NCBI RefSeq assembly: GCF_000024005.1
Contig: NC_013132.1
Location: forward strand, 7,372,001 to 7,436,000
DNA: 64,000 bases
Direction of reading: 5' to 3'
DNA from: Chitinophaga pinensis DSM 2588
Lineage (GTDB): Bacteria > Bacteroidota > Bacteroidia > Chitinophagales > Chitinophagaceae
How positions within the stretch are numbered: position 1 is the stretch's first letter; every line of letters begins with the position of its first letter. Both the position numbers and the translations under genes were made by a program. The notes beneath the pieces were generated by a model. It saw only the letters and a list, made by a program, of their open reading frames with translations. It did no database searches and was not told where the DNA came from. Of the stretch, positions 9,006 to 17,181 are shown piece by piece.

Positions 9006-10043
9006 TTACAATGCACAGTTCTCATGATAATTGACCAGCTGAATAGGCTTACGGTCAAATTCAAAACCGGCATACACCTGCGCGATTTCATCCAGTACAT
9101 CCATGATCTCTGCAGATGCTTCCGGGGTGACCAGTCGGCTTCTGAATGCTTTGAAATCAGGTAACCCTTTCAGGTAATTGAAGTAATGTTTGCGCATGGC
9201 GAAAATGCCATGACCTTCGCCACGCCATTGCACAGATTTTTCCAGCTGACGTTTACAAACGGCGATACGGTCTTCCAGTGTCGGAGCAGGTAGCATCTCC
9301 CCCGTCTGCAGATAGTGTTTTACTTCACGGAAGATCCAGGGATAACCGATAGCGGCCCTGCCGATCATGATACCGTCTACGCCGTAGCGGTTTTTATATT
9401 CCAGGGCTTTCTGCGGACTATCAATATCTCCGTTCCCGAAGATGGGAATATGTATACGTGGGTTGTTCTTTACTTTAGCGATCAGCTCCCAGCTGGCTTC
9501 TCCCTTGTACATCTGGGTACGGGTACGACCATGGATAGCCAGTGCCTTAATACCGACGTCCTGGAGCCTTTCTGCGACCTCTTCGATGTTTTGGGTATCC
9601 TCGTCCCAGCCAAGACGGGTTTTGACCGTAACGGGCAGTTTTGTGGACTTTACGCAGGCTGCTGTAAGCCGGACCATCAGATCAATGTCTTTCAGTACCC
9701 CTGAGCCTGCGCCTTTACTGACGATCCCCTTGATCGGGCAACCAAAATTGATATCCAGCAGATCGGGCTGGGTCATATCGACAATGCGGGCAGCCATCGA
9801 CAGTTTACCTTCATCACCTCCGAAGATCTGTACTCCGGCAGGACGTTCTTCATCGAAAATTGCCAGTTTACGGCGACATTTCTCCGTATCCTTCACCAGT
9901 CCTTCACTGGAAATGAATTCGGTATATAACAGGTCCGCCCCGTTCTCACGACATACTACCCGGAAAGGCGGATCACTCACGTCTTCCATAGGCGCCAAAA
10001 GAAGGGGGAAATCAGGCAGCACAATATTGTCGATCTTTACCAA
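9006..10043 (-). CDS. dusB: tRNA-dihydrouridine synthase DusB
   Basis: 345 aa from a TTG at 10043, giving MVKIDNIVLPDFPLLLAPME, the normal start of this family. A TTG further out at 10070 sits inside the promoter -7 box and is rejected. FMN-dependent TIM barrel that reduces uridines in the D-loop of tRNA with NADPH. Visible hallmarks: LLLAPMEDVSD (FMN phosphate region), DINFGCP with catalytic Cys102, KTRLGWDED, IHGRTRTQMYKG (conserved HGRTR), FGNGDI and GIMIGRAAIGYPW. The helical C-terminal RNA-binding part begins near residue 245. Monocistronic. Confidence 0.93.
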   Translation of the reverse strand: MVKIDNIVLPDFPLLLAPMEDVSDPPFRVVCRENGADLLYTEFISSEGLVKDTEKCRRKLAIFDEERPAGVQIFGGDEGKLSMAARIVDMTQPDLLDINFGCPIKGIVSKGAGSGVLKDIDLMVRLTAACVKSTKLPVTVKTRLGWDEDTQNIEEVAERLQDVGIKALAIHGRTRTQMYKGEASWELIAKVKNNPRIHIPIFGNGDIDSPQKALEYKNRYGVDGIMIGRAAIGYPWIFREVKHYLQTGEMLPAPTLEDRIAVCKRQLEKSVQWRGEGHGIFAMRKHYFNYLKGLPDFKAFRSRLVTPEASAEIMDVLDEIAQVYAGFEFDRKPIQLVNYHENCAL

Positions 10044-10067
10044 AGTGGCTTTTTTTGTTTGAAGACG

Positions 10068-10075
10068 CAAAGGTA
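10068..10075 (-). promoter_or_regulatory. -7 promoter box for dusB
   Basis: Minus-strand TACCTTTG, followed by GCG, is a near-ideal Bacteroidota -7 box. It predicts a transcript start about 10-20 bases before the TTG at 10043. No TTG -33 box is seen at 19-23 bases. Confidence 0.55.
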
Positions 10076-10523
10076 CACCAATTAAGGATTAGGAACTGCA
10101 TACACCCACCACATCCCAACTAATTCATTTTCCGGCAGTTAATACAGCAAAACATAAATAACTGCTTCAAACAGTGCTTTATAATAGATCTCCTTCGTTC
10201 ATCCTTCATTCGGCAACGAAAGATCAACGTAGTAGATCTGTTAACTAATAAAGACATTACAAAATTCAAACAATACACTTTCAGAACGGACAGGCATTAA
10301 AACGGGGAAAACAACTCCTTTCAGATACCGGAAATTTACTATACCTGGACTATACAAATTATTATTACTTTGTTAATAATTAATAAACAATAATATATGA
10401 TATGTTAAGAGTAACCATCAACCTAGGCAAAGAGTGAAACCCGGAAAAAGATACTCCGTATATACGTCGTATATACTCCCTGTATAAAGCATGTATATAG
10501 TATGGATACAGTTAGTCAGGGGC
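10076..10523. other. Intergenic region without a gene
   Basis: About 450 AT-rich bases between dusB and the porin terminator. No open frame with coding character is visible. The only structure is a cluster of TATATAC-like motifs at about 10458-10500, including CGTATATAC and GTATATAC copies in tandem. The minus strand just upstream of the porin start (11930-11945) holds a similar TATATACAC motif. Confidence 0.5.
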
Positions 10524-10555
10524 AAAAAAATAGCCCGGAGCTAACACCGGGCTAT
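10524..10555 (-). terminator. Intrinsic terminator of the porin gene
   Basis: Arms ATAGCCCGG (10530-10538) and CCGGGCTAT (10547-10555) form a GC-rich stem. On the minus strand it is followed by seven T. It lies 22 bases past the porin stop codon. Confidence 0.9.
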
Positions 10556-10577
10556 CAGATATTATTGCAATATTCAA

Positions 10578-11906
10578 TCAATTCAGGAATACCTGGAACT
10601 GGACCAGGAAACTACCTTTACGGTCGATTTTATCAGCCCCGCTGCTTACGGCGTTCAGCTGGTACACCGGACGACTCTGGTAAGCGAAAGTCAGCTTGGA
10701 AGTATGTCCTTTCAGCAGCCAGTTAACACCGCCATCCCAGAAAGCCATATTATCGTTCAGTCTTTCGTAATGCGCATATTGCAGGGAAGCATAGGGCATC
10801 AGGGTCGTCTTGCCTATCAGGTCATTTTTGAATTTATAACCGACCTGTCCGTAAAGCAGGTTACCGGTTCCAAAAGAAGGATAACCGTTCCCGCTGCCAT
10901 TCAGGATCTCTGGTTTTGAAGTACCGGTGGCAGGGTTCATCGTCGCCTGGTTACGGAGATATCCTTTCCCCCAGTTAAAATTGATATAAGAAGCATAAGC
11001 ACTGATAGCGGTACCGGTAGCTGCATTGATCGGAGCGTCATAATAAGCGTCTACAGCAAAATGCTGCAGATTGGATTCAATGGTATCCCCGTTGTTTCCG
11101 GCGCGCCACATCGCGTCAGGCTGGTACTGGAAACCAGCACCAATGTTGAATACTTTTTTAGTACCCAGGTAAGTACCTGTAGTATAAGCAGTGGTATTTG
11201 CTTCCTGGTCCAGGAACTGCCACTGGAAATAACCATGTAGCTGCATTTTAGCAGGTTTGGCAGAGAAAGAAGCATTGCTGGTCAATAAAGGAGAATAACC
11301 GGCAGCTTTCAGCGGAGACATCGGACTGCTCATAACCAGGCGATAGTCCAGTTTGCCCAGTTTACCTTTCGCATATATACTGAGTTTACGGAGGAACTGA
11401 TCTGTCACGTCATTCGTACTCTGTTCAAACAGCGGTGCATCTACACCCAGGATGGTACCTACAGAAGGTGCGGAGAAACGGGTCAGGCCATTCCATGCAG
11501 ACAAACCAGCACCCAATGAGAGGTGTTTTCTGACTACTTCATATTCTCCCATGATATCATGGATAAAGAAACCTGCTTTTCTGTCGGAGGAATAGTTGAA
11601 GTTATTCATACCGAACTGGGAGTAGATGAATACACGATCTGCAACCTGTCCGAAAGCCTGGATCCTGGCTCTTCTGATGCCAATATCCGTAAAGTTGTTT
11701 TTTTCAAAACCGTTGATCGTGGAACCAGGATTCAAATCGGTATTTCTGAGCCATACCTGGGATACAAGGGTGAACTTAAAGTAATTACTGCCATCTTCAT
11801 TGAGCCAGATCTTACCGTCTTTAAATCCCTGAGCATAGGCAGTCATGGTGCTTCCCGCCATCAGCAGCACACATGCCGCCAGTTTCGTAAGTTTTTGGAT
11901 GTACAT
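10578..11906 (-). CDS. Outer membrane porin (16-strand-type beta-barrel)
   Basis: 442 aa from the ATG at 11906; this start gives a clean signal peptide (positive MYIQKLTK, hydrophobic core, cut after TAYAQ). The rest alternates polar and hydrophobic residues as in outer membrane barrels and ends in FLVQFQVFLN, with a terminal aromatic/hydrophobic strand. Blocks such as RRARIQAFGQVADRVFIYSQ resemble phosphate-selective porin O/P and related Bacteroidota porins. It should let small solutes through the outer membrane; specificity cannot be read. It has its own terminator, and a strong hairpin lies upstream in the probable leader, which may regulate expression. Confidence 0.8.
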   Translation of the reverse strand: MYIQKLTKLAACVLLMAGSTMTAYAQGFKDGKIWLNEDGSNYFKFTLVSQVWLRNTDLNPGSTINGFEKNNFTDIGIRRARIQAFGQVADRVFIYSQFGMNNFNYSSDRKAGFFIHDIMGEYEVVRKHLSLGAGLSAWNGLTRFSAPSVGTILGVDAPLFEQSTNDVTDQFLRKLSIYAKGKLGKLDYRLVMSSPMSPLKAAGYSPLLTSNASFSAKPAKMQLHGYFQWQFLDQEANTTAYTTGTYLGTKKVFNIGAGFQYQPDAMWRAGNNGDTIESNLQHFAVDAYYDAPINAATGTAISAYASYINFNWGKGYLRNQATMNPATGTSKPEILNGSGNGYPSFGTGNLLYGQVGYKFKNDLIGKTTLMPYASLQYAHYERLNDNMAFWDGGVNWLLKGHTSKLTFAYQSRPVYQLNAVSSGADKIDRKGSFLVQFQVFLN

Positions 11907-11950
11907 TTTCCGTTGAGCTTGTTTATCTGATACGAGTGTATATAGAGTAT

Positions 11951-11975
11951 GTTCCTTCCGGTAAACGGAAGGAAC
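11951..11975 (-). promoter_or_regulatory. Perfect hairpin upstream of the porin gene
   Basis: Arms GTTCCTTCCG (11951-11960) and CGGAAGGAAC (11966-11975) with loop GTAAA, 45-69 bases upstream of the porin ATG. There is no T run after it in the minus direction, so it is not an obvious terminator. It is more likely an mRNA leader structure or an operator. Confidence 0.5.
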
Positions 11976-12003
11976 CAAGCCCGCTGATAGTCATATATAA
12001 AGA

Positions 12004-12161
12004 AAATTAGGAATTAGGAATTAACAATTAAGAATTAGGTCTGGTATTAAATCCTAATTCTTAATTCATAATTTTTCCATTTCCTGCACCAGCCTATTAC
12101 AAGACCGGCTGCCGCTTCAAACCAATTCTTAATTCTTAATTCCTAATTCCTAATTGTTTAA
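12004..12161. repeat. AATTAGG-type inverted-repeat element, copy A
   Basis: The left arm (12004-12039) is built of AATTAGG/AATTAAC/AATTAAG units. The right arm (about 12122-12161) is built of the complementary TTAATTCC/TTAATTCTT units, and a third partial arm lies at 12049-12075. The inside is about 80 bases of unrelated sequence. The right arm touches the stop codon of the suppressor-of-fused gene. Same family as the elements at 23011, 27006 and 54441. Confidence 0.75.
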
Positions 12162-13267
12162 ACGATCGCCTCCCGCTTCGTCACAATATGCGTAATATCT
12201 TCCTGAATCATTTTCTCCAGCAACTCATATCCGCCATTTGCTTTCTCATGTGCGAACTGTCTTTCAGAGAGTGTCACAGGGCTTACCCAGAAAAGGTTCA
12301 CCTTATCACCGTACATCTCCGGTAATGCAATACTTTCACCATTATACAGTGCGGCAGACAATACAATACTTTCAAAAGGAGCCGGCAGTTTGCTGGAAGC
12401 AATTGTATGTCCTTCTCCAAGCCAGCTGATATGTCTCCATGGAATATCTGCCATACTGGACAATCCTTCCGCCATTTTCATGATCTCTTCTTCACTAAAA
12501 TCATCTTTGCTGATAGCCATCGCCAGTTCCATTCTTCTGTATGCAGATGCATTATCATTATACAGATAAGACACCCATGGCATAGGACGAATGCTGACAC
12601 CCATGGTAAGGAAGTAAACGATGTTATCCTTTTCAAACTTACCCAATGCCATTGGCGGCCATTGGTTATTGTCGATCGCAAAGTATTGTTTTATCTCTCC
12701 GAAATGTGATTCGTAAGTAGCAATAAACTGTTGCTGAATCACCGGCCATTGCGGCGCTTCGGTATCATCCCATGCTTCACGGAAACGCACCGCTTCTGCT
12801 ACACGCGTATGCTGTTCGTTCTTGCCCAACTCACCTAATGGGAATACGATGGCATTACCATCTGCATTTATACAATCTGCCGCATAGGCCGCAGGTTCAT
12901 CTGCATAAAGGCTCCATCCGGGAATAACACCCAGCGTTTTCCCATCGTACAATACAGCGGCGCCGTCATCTTCCGGCATCCATACGACAGACACTAATTC
13001 CGCTTTTAAAGGCTCTTTGCCTTCCGGATGATTACTAAAGTGTGCTTCCAGCATAGGTGCATCTCCATTTGCCATGGCTGCACTGTCGCGTTTAGCAGGT
13101 CCCGGTTGAATATTGCGCAGCCAGCAGGCACGCATCCGGTATTTTTTGCTCTGCAATTCAGCAGGATACAGGTAAAAATAAGCTGTCCGTTCGTCCTGCT
13201 CTACCACCGCATACATCGTGTAGCGGCTGTTCGCCTGTTCTATCAATACTGTTGGTCCGTTGCTCAT
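12158..13267 (-). CDS. Suppressor-of-fused (SUFU) domain protein
   Basis: 369 aa cytoplasmic protein. The C-terminal half (about residues 190-365) fits the bacterial SUFU-like domain: MALGKFEKDNIVYFLTMGVS, RRMELAMAISKDDFSEEE, ESIVLSAALYNGE and VNLFWVSPVTLSERQFAHEK. The N-terminal half (about 1-170) is a separate domain without a recognised name. Bacterial SUFU-domain proteins are often found as immunity-type or accessory proteins of polymorphic toxin systems, but no toxin gene is present nearby, so the role is open. Its stop codon lies at the edge of repeat copy A. Alone on the minus strand, divergent from the helicase. Confidence 0.75.
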   Translation of the reverse strand: MSNGPTVLIEQANSRYTMYAVVEQDERTAYFYLYPAELQSKKYRMRACWLRNIQPGPAKRDSAAMANGDAPMLEAHFSNHPEGKEPLKAELVSVVWMPEDDGAAVLYDGKTLGVIPGWSLYADEPAAYAADCINADGNAIVFPLGELGKNEQHTRVAEAVRFREAWDDTEAPQWPVIQQQFIATYESHFGEIKQYFAIDNNQWPPMALGKFEKDNIVYFLTMGVSIRPMPWVSYLYNDNASAYRRMELAMAISKDDFSEEEIMKMAEGLSSMADIPWRHISWLGEGHTIASSKLPAPFESIVLSAALYNGESIALPEMYGDKVNLFWVSPVTLSERQFAHEKANGGYELLEKMIQEDITHIVTKREAIV

Positions 13268-13326
13268 AATAATGCAAGATAGTCACTTATAAGTAAAACA
13301 ACCCACCGCATATCATTTATTTAGTA

Positions 13327-13334
13327 TACCTTTG
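13327..13334 (+). promoter_or_regulatory. -7 promoter box for the RNA helicase gene
   Basis: TACCTTTG followed by CATC, a strong -7 match. An in-frame TTG inside it is not a start codon. If the start at 13491 is right, the mRNA leader is about 150 bases long. Confidence 0.55.
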
Positions 13335-13490
13335 CATCACTTTTATTCTCTTCCTCACCTGCTTTTGCAGTTAGCTTCAAAACAATGTGCAGGCTTGCGA
13401 GTAAGGCGGGTAATGTGTCAGCATCATGCACAAAAAGGACTTGTTCCAGCTGACAGCCTTACCACTATTGATCATAAAAAATTAACTATT

Positions 13491-14891
13491 TTGTCATTTG
13501 AACAGTTAGGGCTCATTGAGCCGCTGCTTAAGGCCCTGGATAACGAGGGTTATACCGCTCCCACGCCCATTCAGCAGCAAGCCATCCCCCATGTACTTGA
13601 TACGAGGGATTTACTGGGTTGCGCCCAGACCGGCACTGGTAAAACAGCTGCGTTTGCCATTCCCCTGCTTCAATTAATGCATCAGGACCAACAGGCCCAG
13701 CAACGCAAAGGCCTTCGAAATATCAAAGCGCTTATCCTCACGCCTACCCGTGAACTGGCTATCCAGATCCAGGAAAGCTTTACCGCCTACGGTAAGTTCC
13801 TCGACCTGAAAAGCCTGGTGATCTTTGGTGGTGTATCACAACACCCGCAAACAGAAGCACTGAAAAAAGGCGTAGATATCCTGATTGCAACACCCGGCCG
13901 TCTGCTGGACCTGATCAGTCAGAACTATATCACACTCAGAGATATTAAATACTTCGTACTGGATGAAGCAGACAGAATGCTGGACATGGGCTTCGTACAC
14001 GACGTACAACGCGTGATCGTAAAACTCCCTGAACAGCGTCAGTCACTCTTCTTCTCTGCTACCATGCCTCCGGAAATACAGACGCTCGCAAAAGCGATTC
14101 TGCGTAACAATCCGGCCAAAGTGGAAGTAACACCGGTATCCTCTACCGCCGAAACGATCACACAGTCCATGTACTTTGTCAATAAAAATGATAAACGTAA
14201 CCTGCTGCTGCATATACTCAAGGATAAAGCCATCAAAACATTGCTGGTATTTACCCGTACCAAACATGGTGCAGACAGAGTAGTGAAAGACCTGCACAAA
14301 GCAGAAATCACCGCAGAAGCAATCCATGGTAACAAATCACAGAATGCCCGTCAGCGTGCGCTGAATAATTTCAAATCACAGCAGACCCGCGTACTCGTAG
14401 CGACAGACATCGCCGCAAGAGGTATCGACATCGACGAACTCACACACGTGGTGAACTACGAACTGCCAAACGTACCTGAAACATACGTACACCGTATCGG
14501 TCGTACTGGTCGCGCAGGTGCCGATGGTATCGCGATCTCTTTCTGCGAACCGGAAGAAAAAGCCTTCCTGAAAGATATCCTGAAACTGATCTCCCGCGAG
14601 ATTCCGGTTGAGACCGAACACCCGTTTCATAACGGCGACAGCATGGCATTGCCTGCACCAAAACCAGCTCCACAGCAGAAACCAAAACAACAACATCCAA
14701 GAGATAAAAAAGGTGGTTTCTCCAGGAACAGGCAAGGTGTGGTACAGTCAAGAGATGCAAGACCTGGCGCAGGTGCAGGAAAGCCGAATAGCGGTAAACC
14801 GAATGGTGGCAGACCACAAGGCGGTAAACCCAAAGATGGTAATGGAAACAGTGCAAGAAGGGAAAGACCGCAAGGGATGAAGAATTACTAG
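13491..14891 (+). CDS. DEAD-box ATP-dependent RNA helicase (RhlE-like)
   Basis: 466 aa from the TTG at 13491, which gives [20 protein letters not shown], the usual family start with the Q-motif aromatic. An ATG at 13413 is in frame and would add 26 residues without family character. RecA domain 1: TPIQQQAIP (Q motif), [11 protein letters not shown] (Walker A, K51), [15 protein letters not shown]. RecA domain 2: [27 protein letters not shown]. The last roughly 90 residues are a Lys/Gly/Gln/Arg-rich basic tail that likely binds RNA. It unwinds structured RNA in ribosome assembly or cold adaptation. The 150-base leader could mediate cold control, as in other RNA helicase genes; this is inference. 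Confidence 0.9.
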   Translation: MSFEQLGLIEPLLKALDNEGYTAPTPIQQQAIPHVLDTRDLLGCAQTGTGKTAAFAIPLLQLMHQDQQAQQRKGLRNIKALILTPTRELAIQIQESFTAYGKFLDLKSLVIFGGVSQHPQTEALKKGVDILIATPGRLLDLISQNYITLRDIKYFVLDEADRMLDMGFVHDVQRVIVKLPEQRQSLFFSATMPPEIQTLAKAILRNNPAKVEVTPVSSTAETITQSMYFVNKNDKRNLLLHILKDKAIKTLLVFTRTKHGADRVVKDLHKAEITAEAIHGNKSQNARQRALNNFKSQQTRVLVATDIAARGIDIDELTHVVNYELPNVPETYVHRIGRTGRAGADGIAISFCEPEEKAFLKDILKLISREIPVETEHPFHNGDSMALPAPKPAPQQKPKQQHPRDKKGGFSRNRQGVVQSRDARPGAGAGKPNSGKPNGGRPQGGKPKDGNGNSARRERPQGMKNY

Positions 14892-14926
14892 TTAGTAATC
14901 GGGAATTCTATCCTGGCTACATCCAT

Positions 14927-14974
14927 AAAACAAAGCGGGGGATTTCATTAATGAATTCCCCCGCTTTGTTTTAT
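14927..14974. terminator. Long bidirectional terminator hairpin
   Basis: Arms ACAAAGCGGGGG and CCCCCGCTTTGT, with a near-palindromic AT-rich centre, flanked by AAAA and TTTT. It lies 36 bases after the helicase stop codon. Confidence 0.9.
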
Positions 14975-15046
14975 GAATGTAGTCAGCTCTCATATTAGGC
15001 CCTTTTTCCGTCATGGTTCAATTTAGTGACCTTTTATAATTGCCAA

Positions 15047-15086
15047 TTTGGCCATAAACGCATTTATTCTAATAGTTATGGCCAAA
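15047..15086. promoter_or_regulatory. Inverted repeat TTTGGCCATAA / TTATGGCCAAA
   Basis: Perfect 11-base arms at 15047-15057 and 15076-15086, spacer 18 bases, about 80 bases upstream of the TetR promoter box. There is no T run, and the sequence is unrelated to the TTTCGACA operator. It could be a binding site for a second regulator or a transcript hairpin. Confidence 0.45.
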
Positions 15087-15129
15087 CTGACATGGTATTT
15101 ACTATATACAACTACATCGACTTTTACCC

Positions 15130-15160
15130 TTTTCGACATTTTTTATTTTTTTGTCGAAAA
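15130..15160. promoter_or_regulatory. Operator palindrome 1 of the TetR regulator
   Basis: Arms TTTTCGACA (15130-15138) and TGTCGAAAA (15152-15160), perfect over 9 bases with 13 bases between. It sits directly upstream of the -7 box at 15167. The same half-sites with the same spacing recur at 15826-15854 before the MFS gene, which points to autoregulation plus control of the exporter. Confidence 0.75.
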
Positions 15161-15166
15161 CTCCCT

Positions 15167-15174
15167 TACCTTTG
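15167..15174 (+). promoter_or_regulatory. -7 promoter box for the TetR gene
   Basis: TACCTTTG, 18 bases before the chosen ATG at 15192. Operator 1 occupies the place of the -33 region, so a bound regulator would block polymerase. Confidence 0.6.
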
Positions 15175-15191
15175 CATCACATCACCATCTC

Positions 15192-15809
15192 ATGCCAGCG
15201 AACAGCGCACAGAAAGAAGATATCATGCAGCAGCAGATCCTGCAGGCCGCTCAACAGCTATTTCAAAAACATGGTTATCAGAAGGTAAGCATGGACGACG
15301 TAGCCAAAGCGATCGGCAAGGGAAGAAGTTCGTTGTATTACTACTACAAGAATAAAGACGAGGTCTTTGATGCAGTGATGACCGCCGAAATCAACGAAAT
15401 CTTTACAGAGATCAACCGCATGGTAGGACAGGCAACAACTGTCGAACAACAATTGCGCGCTTTCGGTATTACTAAAACAAAAATATCCCGAAAACGAAAA
15501 GCATTCTTCGATGCACTGGAAACCGGCATGAATGCCGATGAAATGTCTCAGTACGTACAGAAGAAACAAGTCATTCAAAAGAAGATCAGGAAAGAAGAAG
15601 CCATGTTATTACATCATATCCTGGATCAGGGTACACAGAACGGCGAAATCGCTGTACTGGACCCTAAAACACAGGAAACGATCATTTATGTATTTATGAG
15701 CAGTCTGCGCGGACTCAAACGCGAGATGTACCTGGAAAACAGCTACGCTCGCATGGAACCCGCTATTGATATGCTGGTACGCATGACGATACTGACTATT
15801 AAAGACTAA
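15192..15809 (+). CDS. TetR/AcrR family transcriptional regulator of the MFS operon
   Basis: 205 aa from the ATG at 15192. In-frame upstream codons would run through the operator and promoter, so they are rejected. The N-terminal helix-turn-helix is clear: ILQAAQQLFQKHGYQKVSMD, DVAKAIGKGRSSLYYYYKNK, DEVFDAVM (residues about 15-65). The C-terminal helical part is the ligand-binding and dimer domain; no ligand can be named. Two matching palindromes flank the gene, one over its own promoter and one before the MFS gene. The likely model is a repressor released by a compound that the exporter removes. Confidence 0.9.
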   Translation: MPANSAQKEDIMQQQILQAAQQLFQKHGYQKVSMDDVAKAIGKGRSSLYYYYKNKDEVFDAVMTAEINEIFTEINRMVGQATTVEQQLRAFGITKTKISRKRKAFFDALETGMNADEMSQYVQKKQVIQKKIRKEEAMLLHHILDQGTQNGEIAVLDPKTQETIIYVFMSSLRGLKREMYLENSYARMEPAIDMLVRMTILTIKD

Positions 15810-15825
15810 TATTTTTTTGCCTCTG

Positions 15826-15854
15826 TTTCGACACTTTATCAAATTGTGTCGAAA
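15826..15854. promoter_or_regulatory. Operator palindrome 2, upstream of the MFS gene
   Basis: Arms TTTCGACAC (15826-15834) and GTGTCGAAA (15846-15854), perfect over 9 bases. The shared TTTCGACA half-sites are 13 bases apart, exactly as in operator 1. It lies between the TetR stop (15809) and the MFS start (15881). Confidence 0.75.
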
Positions 15855-15880
15855 AGTAAAGAAAGGAACAGATTCAATAT

Positions 15881-17152
15881 ATGACGACACAAGCTGAAAA
15901 AGTCAATCCCTTCAGGGCATTCCGCAATAGAAACTATGCATTGTTCTTTGCCGGACAATCCACTTCCCAGATCGGCACCTGGATGCAACGTACCGCCGTC
16001 AGCTGGGTGATTTATTCCATCACCCACTCAGCTTCCATGCTCGGACTCGCCGTATTTGCACAACAGTTTCCTTCTTTCCTGTTCTCCTTGCTTGGAGGAA
16101 TCGCATCCGACCGCTATGATCGCAGGAAGATATTACTGATCACGCAAACCGCTTCACTGATACAGTCCGTTTTACTGGCGATACTCACCTTCACCAATCA
16201 CTATATGATCTGGGAAATCATGGCGCTCAGCGTTATCCTGGGTATCGTCAATGCATTTGATACCCCCGCCAGACAACCCATGGTACATGACCTGGTCAGT
16301 AACAAGGAGGATATCACTAACGCACTGGCGCTCAATTCCGCCATGGTAAACATCGCACGTCTCGTCGGTCCTGCCCTCTCCGGCATTGTATTACAATCAT
16401 TCGGCGCACATACCTGTTTTATCTTAAATGCAGTGAGCTTTCTGGCCGTACTGGCATCCCTGTTATTTTTAAAATTACCGCCTTTCATACCACCTTCTAC
16501 CCAAAAGAAGGTAGTAGCCGAACTATCAGAAGGTTTCGGCTATTTGCGGCAAACACCGCGCATAGGCGCCATCATCTTACTGATGATGTGTATGGCGATG
16601 TTCGTATTTCCGTACGACACCCTCACACCTGTTTTCGCAAAAACCATTTTTAATGGCGACGCCCGTACTTTTGGTTATATCGCCAGTGCAGTAGGATTCG
16701 GCGCTGTAACCGGCAGCTTCTTTCTCGCGGCTTTGAAAAAGAGCGCCGATCTTACCAACATTCTTTTGATCAGCATCGGCGTATTAGGTGTTGGTTTAAT
16801 AGGATTCTCCCAATGTACCTCGTTCCTGACAGCCCTTCCTTTTGCGGTGATTATTGGCGTGGCCTCACTTACACCCGCTACCGTCAGTATCACAATTATA
16901 CAGATAGAAGCCGCCGCCAGTATGAGAGGCCGTGTCATGAGTTATGTAGCTATGGCATACTTCGGTATGCTGCCACTAGGCAGTTTATTAGCTGGCGCCG
17001 CATCGCAACAGATATCAGCGCCCTGGACCATGCTCCTGCAGGGAGCAATCTCCATCATCACAATGGTCATATTCTCCCGCTATCTCAAACAGGAACGAAT
17101 GAAGAAAAAGGAAATCCTGGAAACAGCAAACATTGTCACCGATAAAGTATAA
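15881..17152 (+). CDS. MFS transporter, EntS/MFS_3-like exporter
   Basis: 423 aa integral membrane protein with about 12 hydrophobic segments. The start follows a GAAAGGAA ribosome-binding-like stretch. NRNYALFFAGQSTSQIGTWMQR near the N-terminus and GGIASDRYDRRKILLITQT (the loop 2-3 MFS signature with D-R-x-x-R-R/K) mark the DHA3/MFS_3 group that includes enterobactin exporter EntS. LGIVNAFDTPARQPMVHDLV is also typical. The proton-driven export substrate is unknown. It follows its own operator-bearing intergenic region, so it can be controlled separately from the TetR gene. The isochorismatase-fold gene comes 29 bases later. Confidence 0.9.
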   Translation: MTTQAEKVNPFRAFRNRNYALFFAGQSTSQIGTWMQRTAVSWVIYSITHSASMLGLAVFAQQFPSFLFSLLGGIASDRYDRRKILLITQTASLIQSVLLAILTFTNHYMIWEIMALSVILGIVNAFDTPARQPMVHDLVSNKEDITNALALNSAMVNIARLVGPALSGIVLQSFGAHTCFILNAVSFLAVLASLLFLKLPPFIPPSTQKKVVAELSEGFGYLRQTPRIGAIILLMMCMAMFVFPYDTLTPVFAKTIFNGDARTFGYIASAVGFGAVTGSFFLAALKKSADLTNILLISIGVLGVGLIGFSQCTSFLTALPFAVIIGVASLTPATVSITIIQIEAAASMRGRVMSYVAMAYFGMLPLGSLLAGAASQQISAPWTMLLQGAISIITMVIFSRYLKQERMKKKEILETANIVTDKV

Positions 17153-17181
17153 AAACGAAGACTAAACATAAAACGAATAAC

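Noticed and set aside
12004..12161. AATTAGG repeats as a CRISPR array
   Set aside because: Units are 7-10 bases, AT-rich and inverted around the centre, with no regular spacers and no cas genes.
15048..15191. N-terminal extension of the TetR gene
   Set aside because: The extra 48 codons run through an inverted repeat, the operator and the -7 box. The family start is at ATG 15192.
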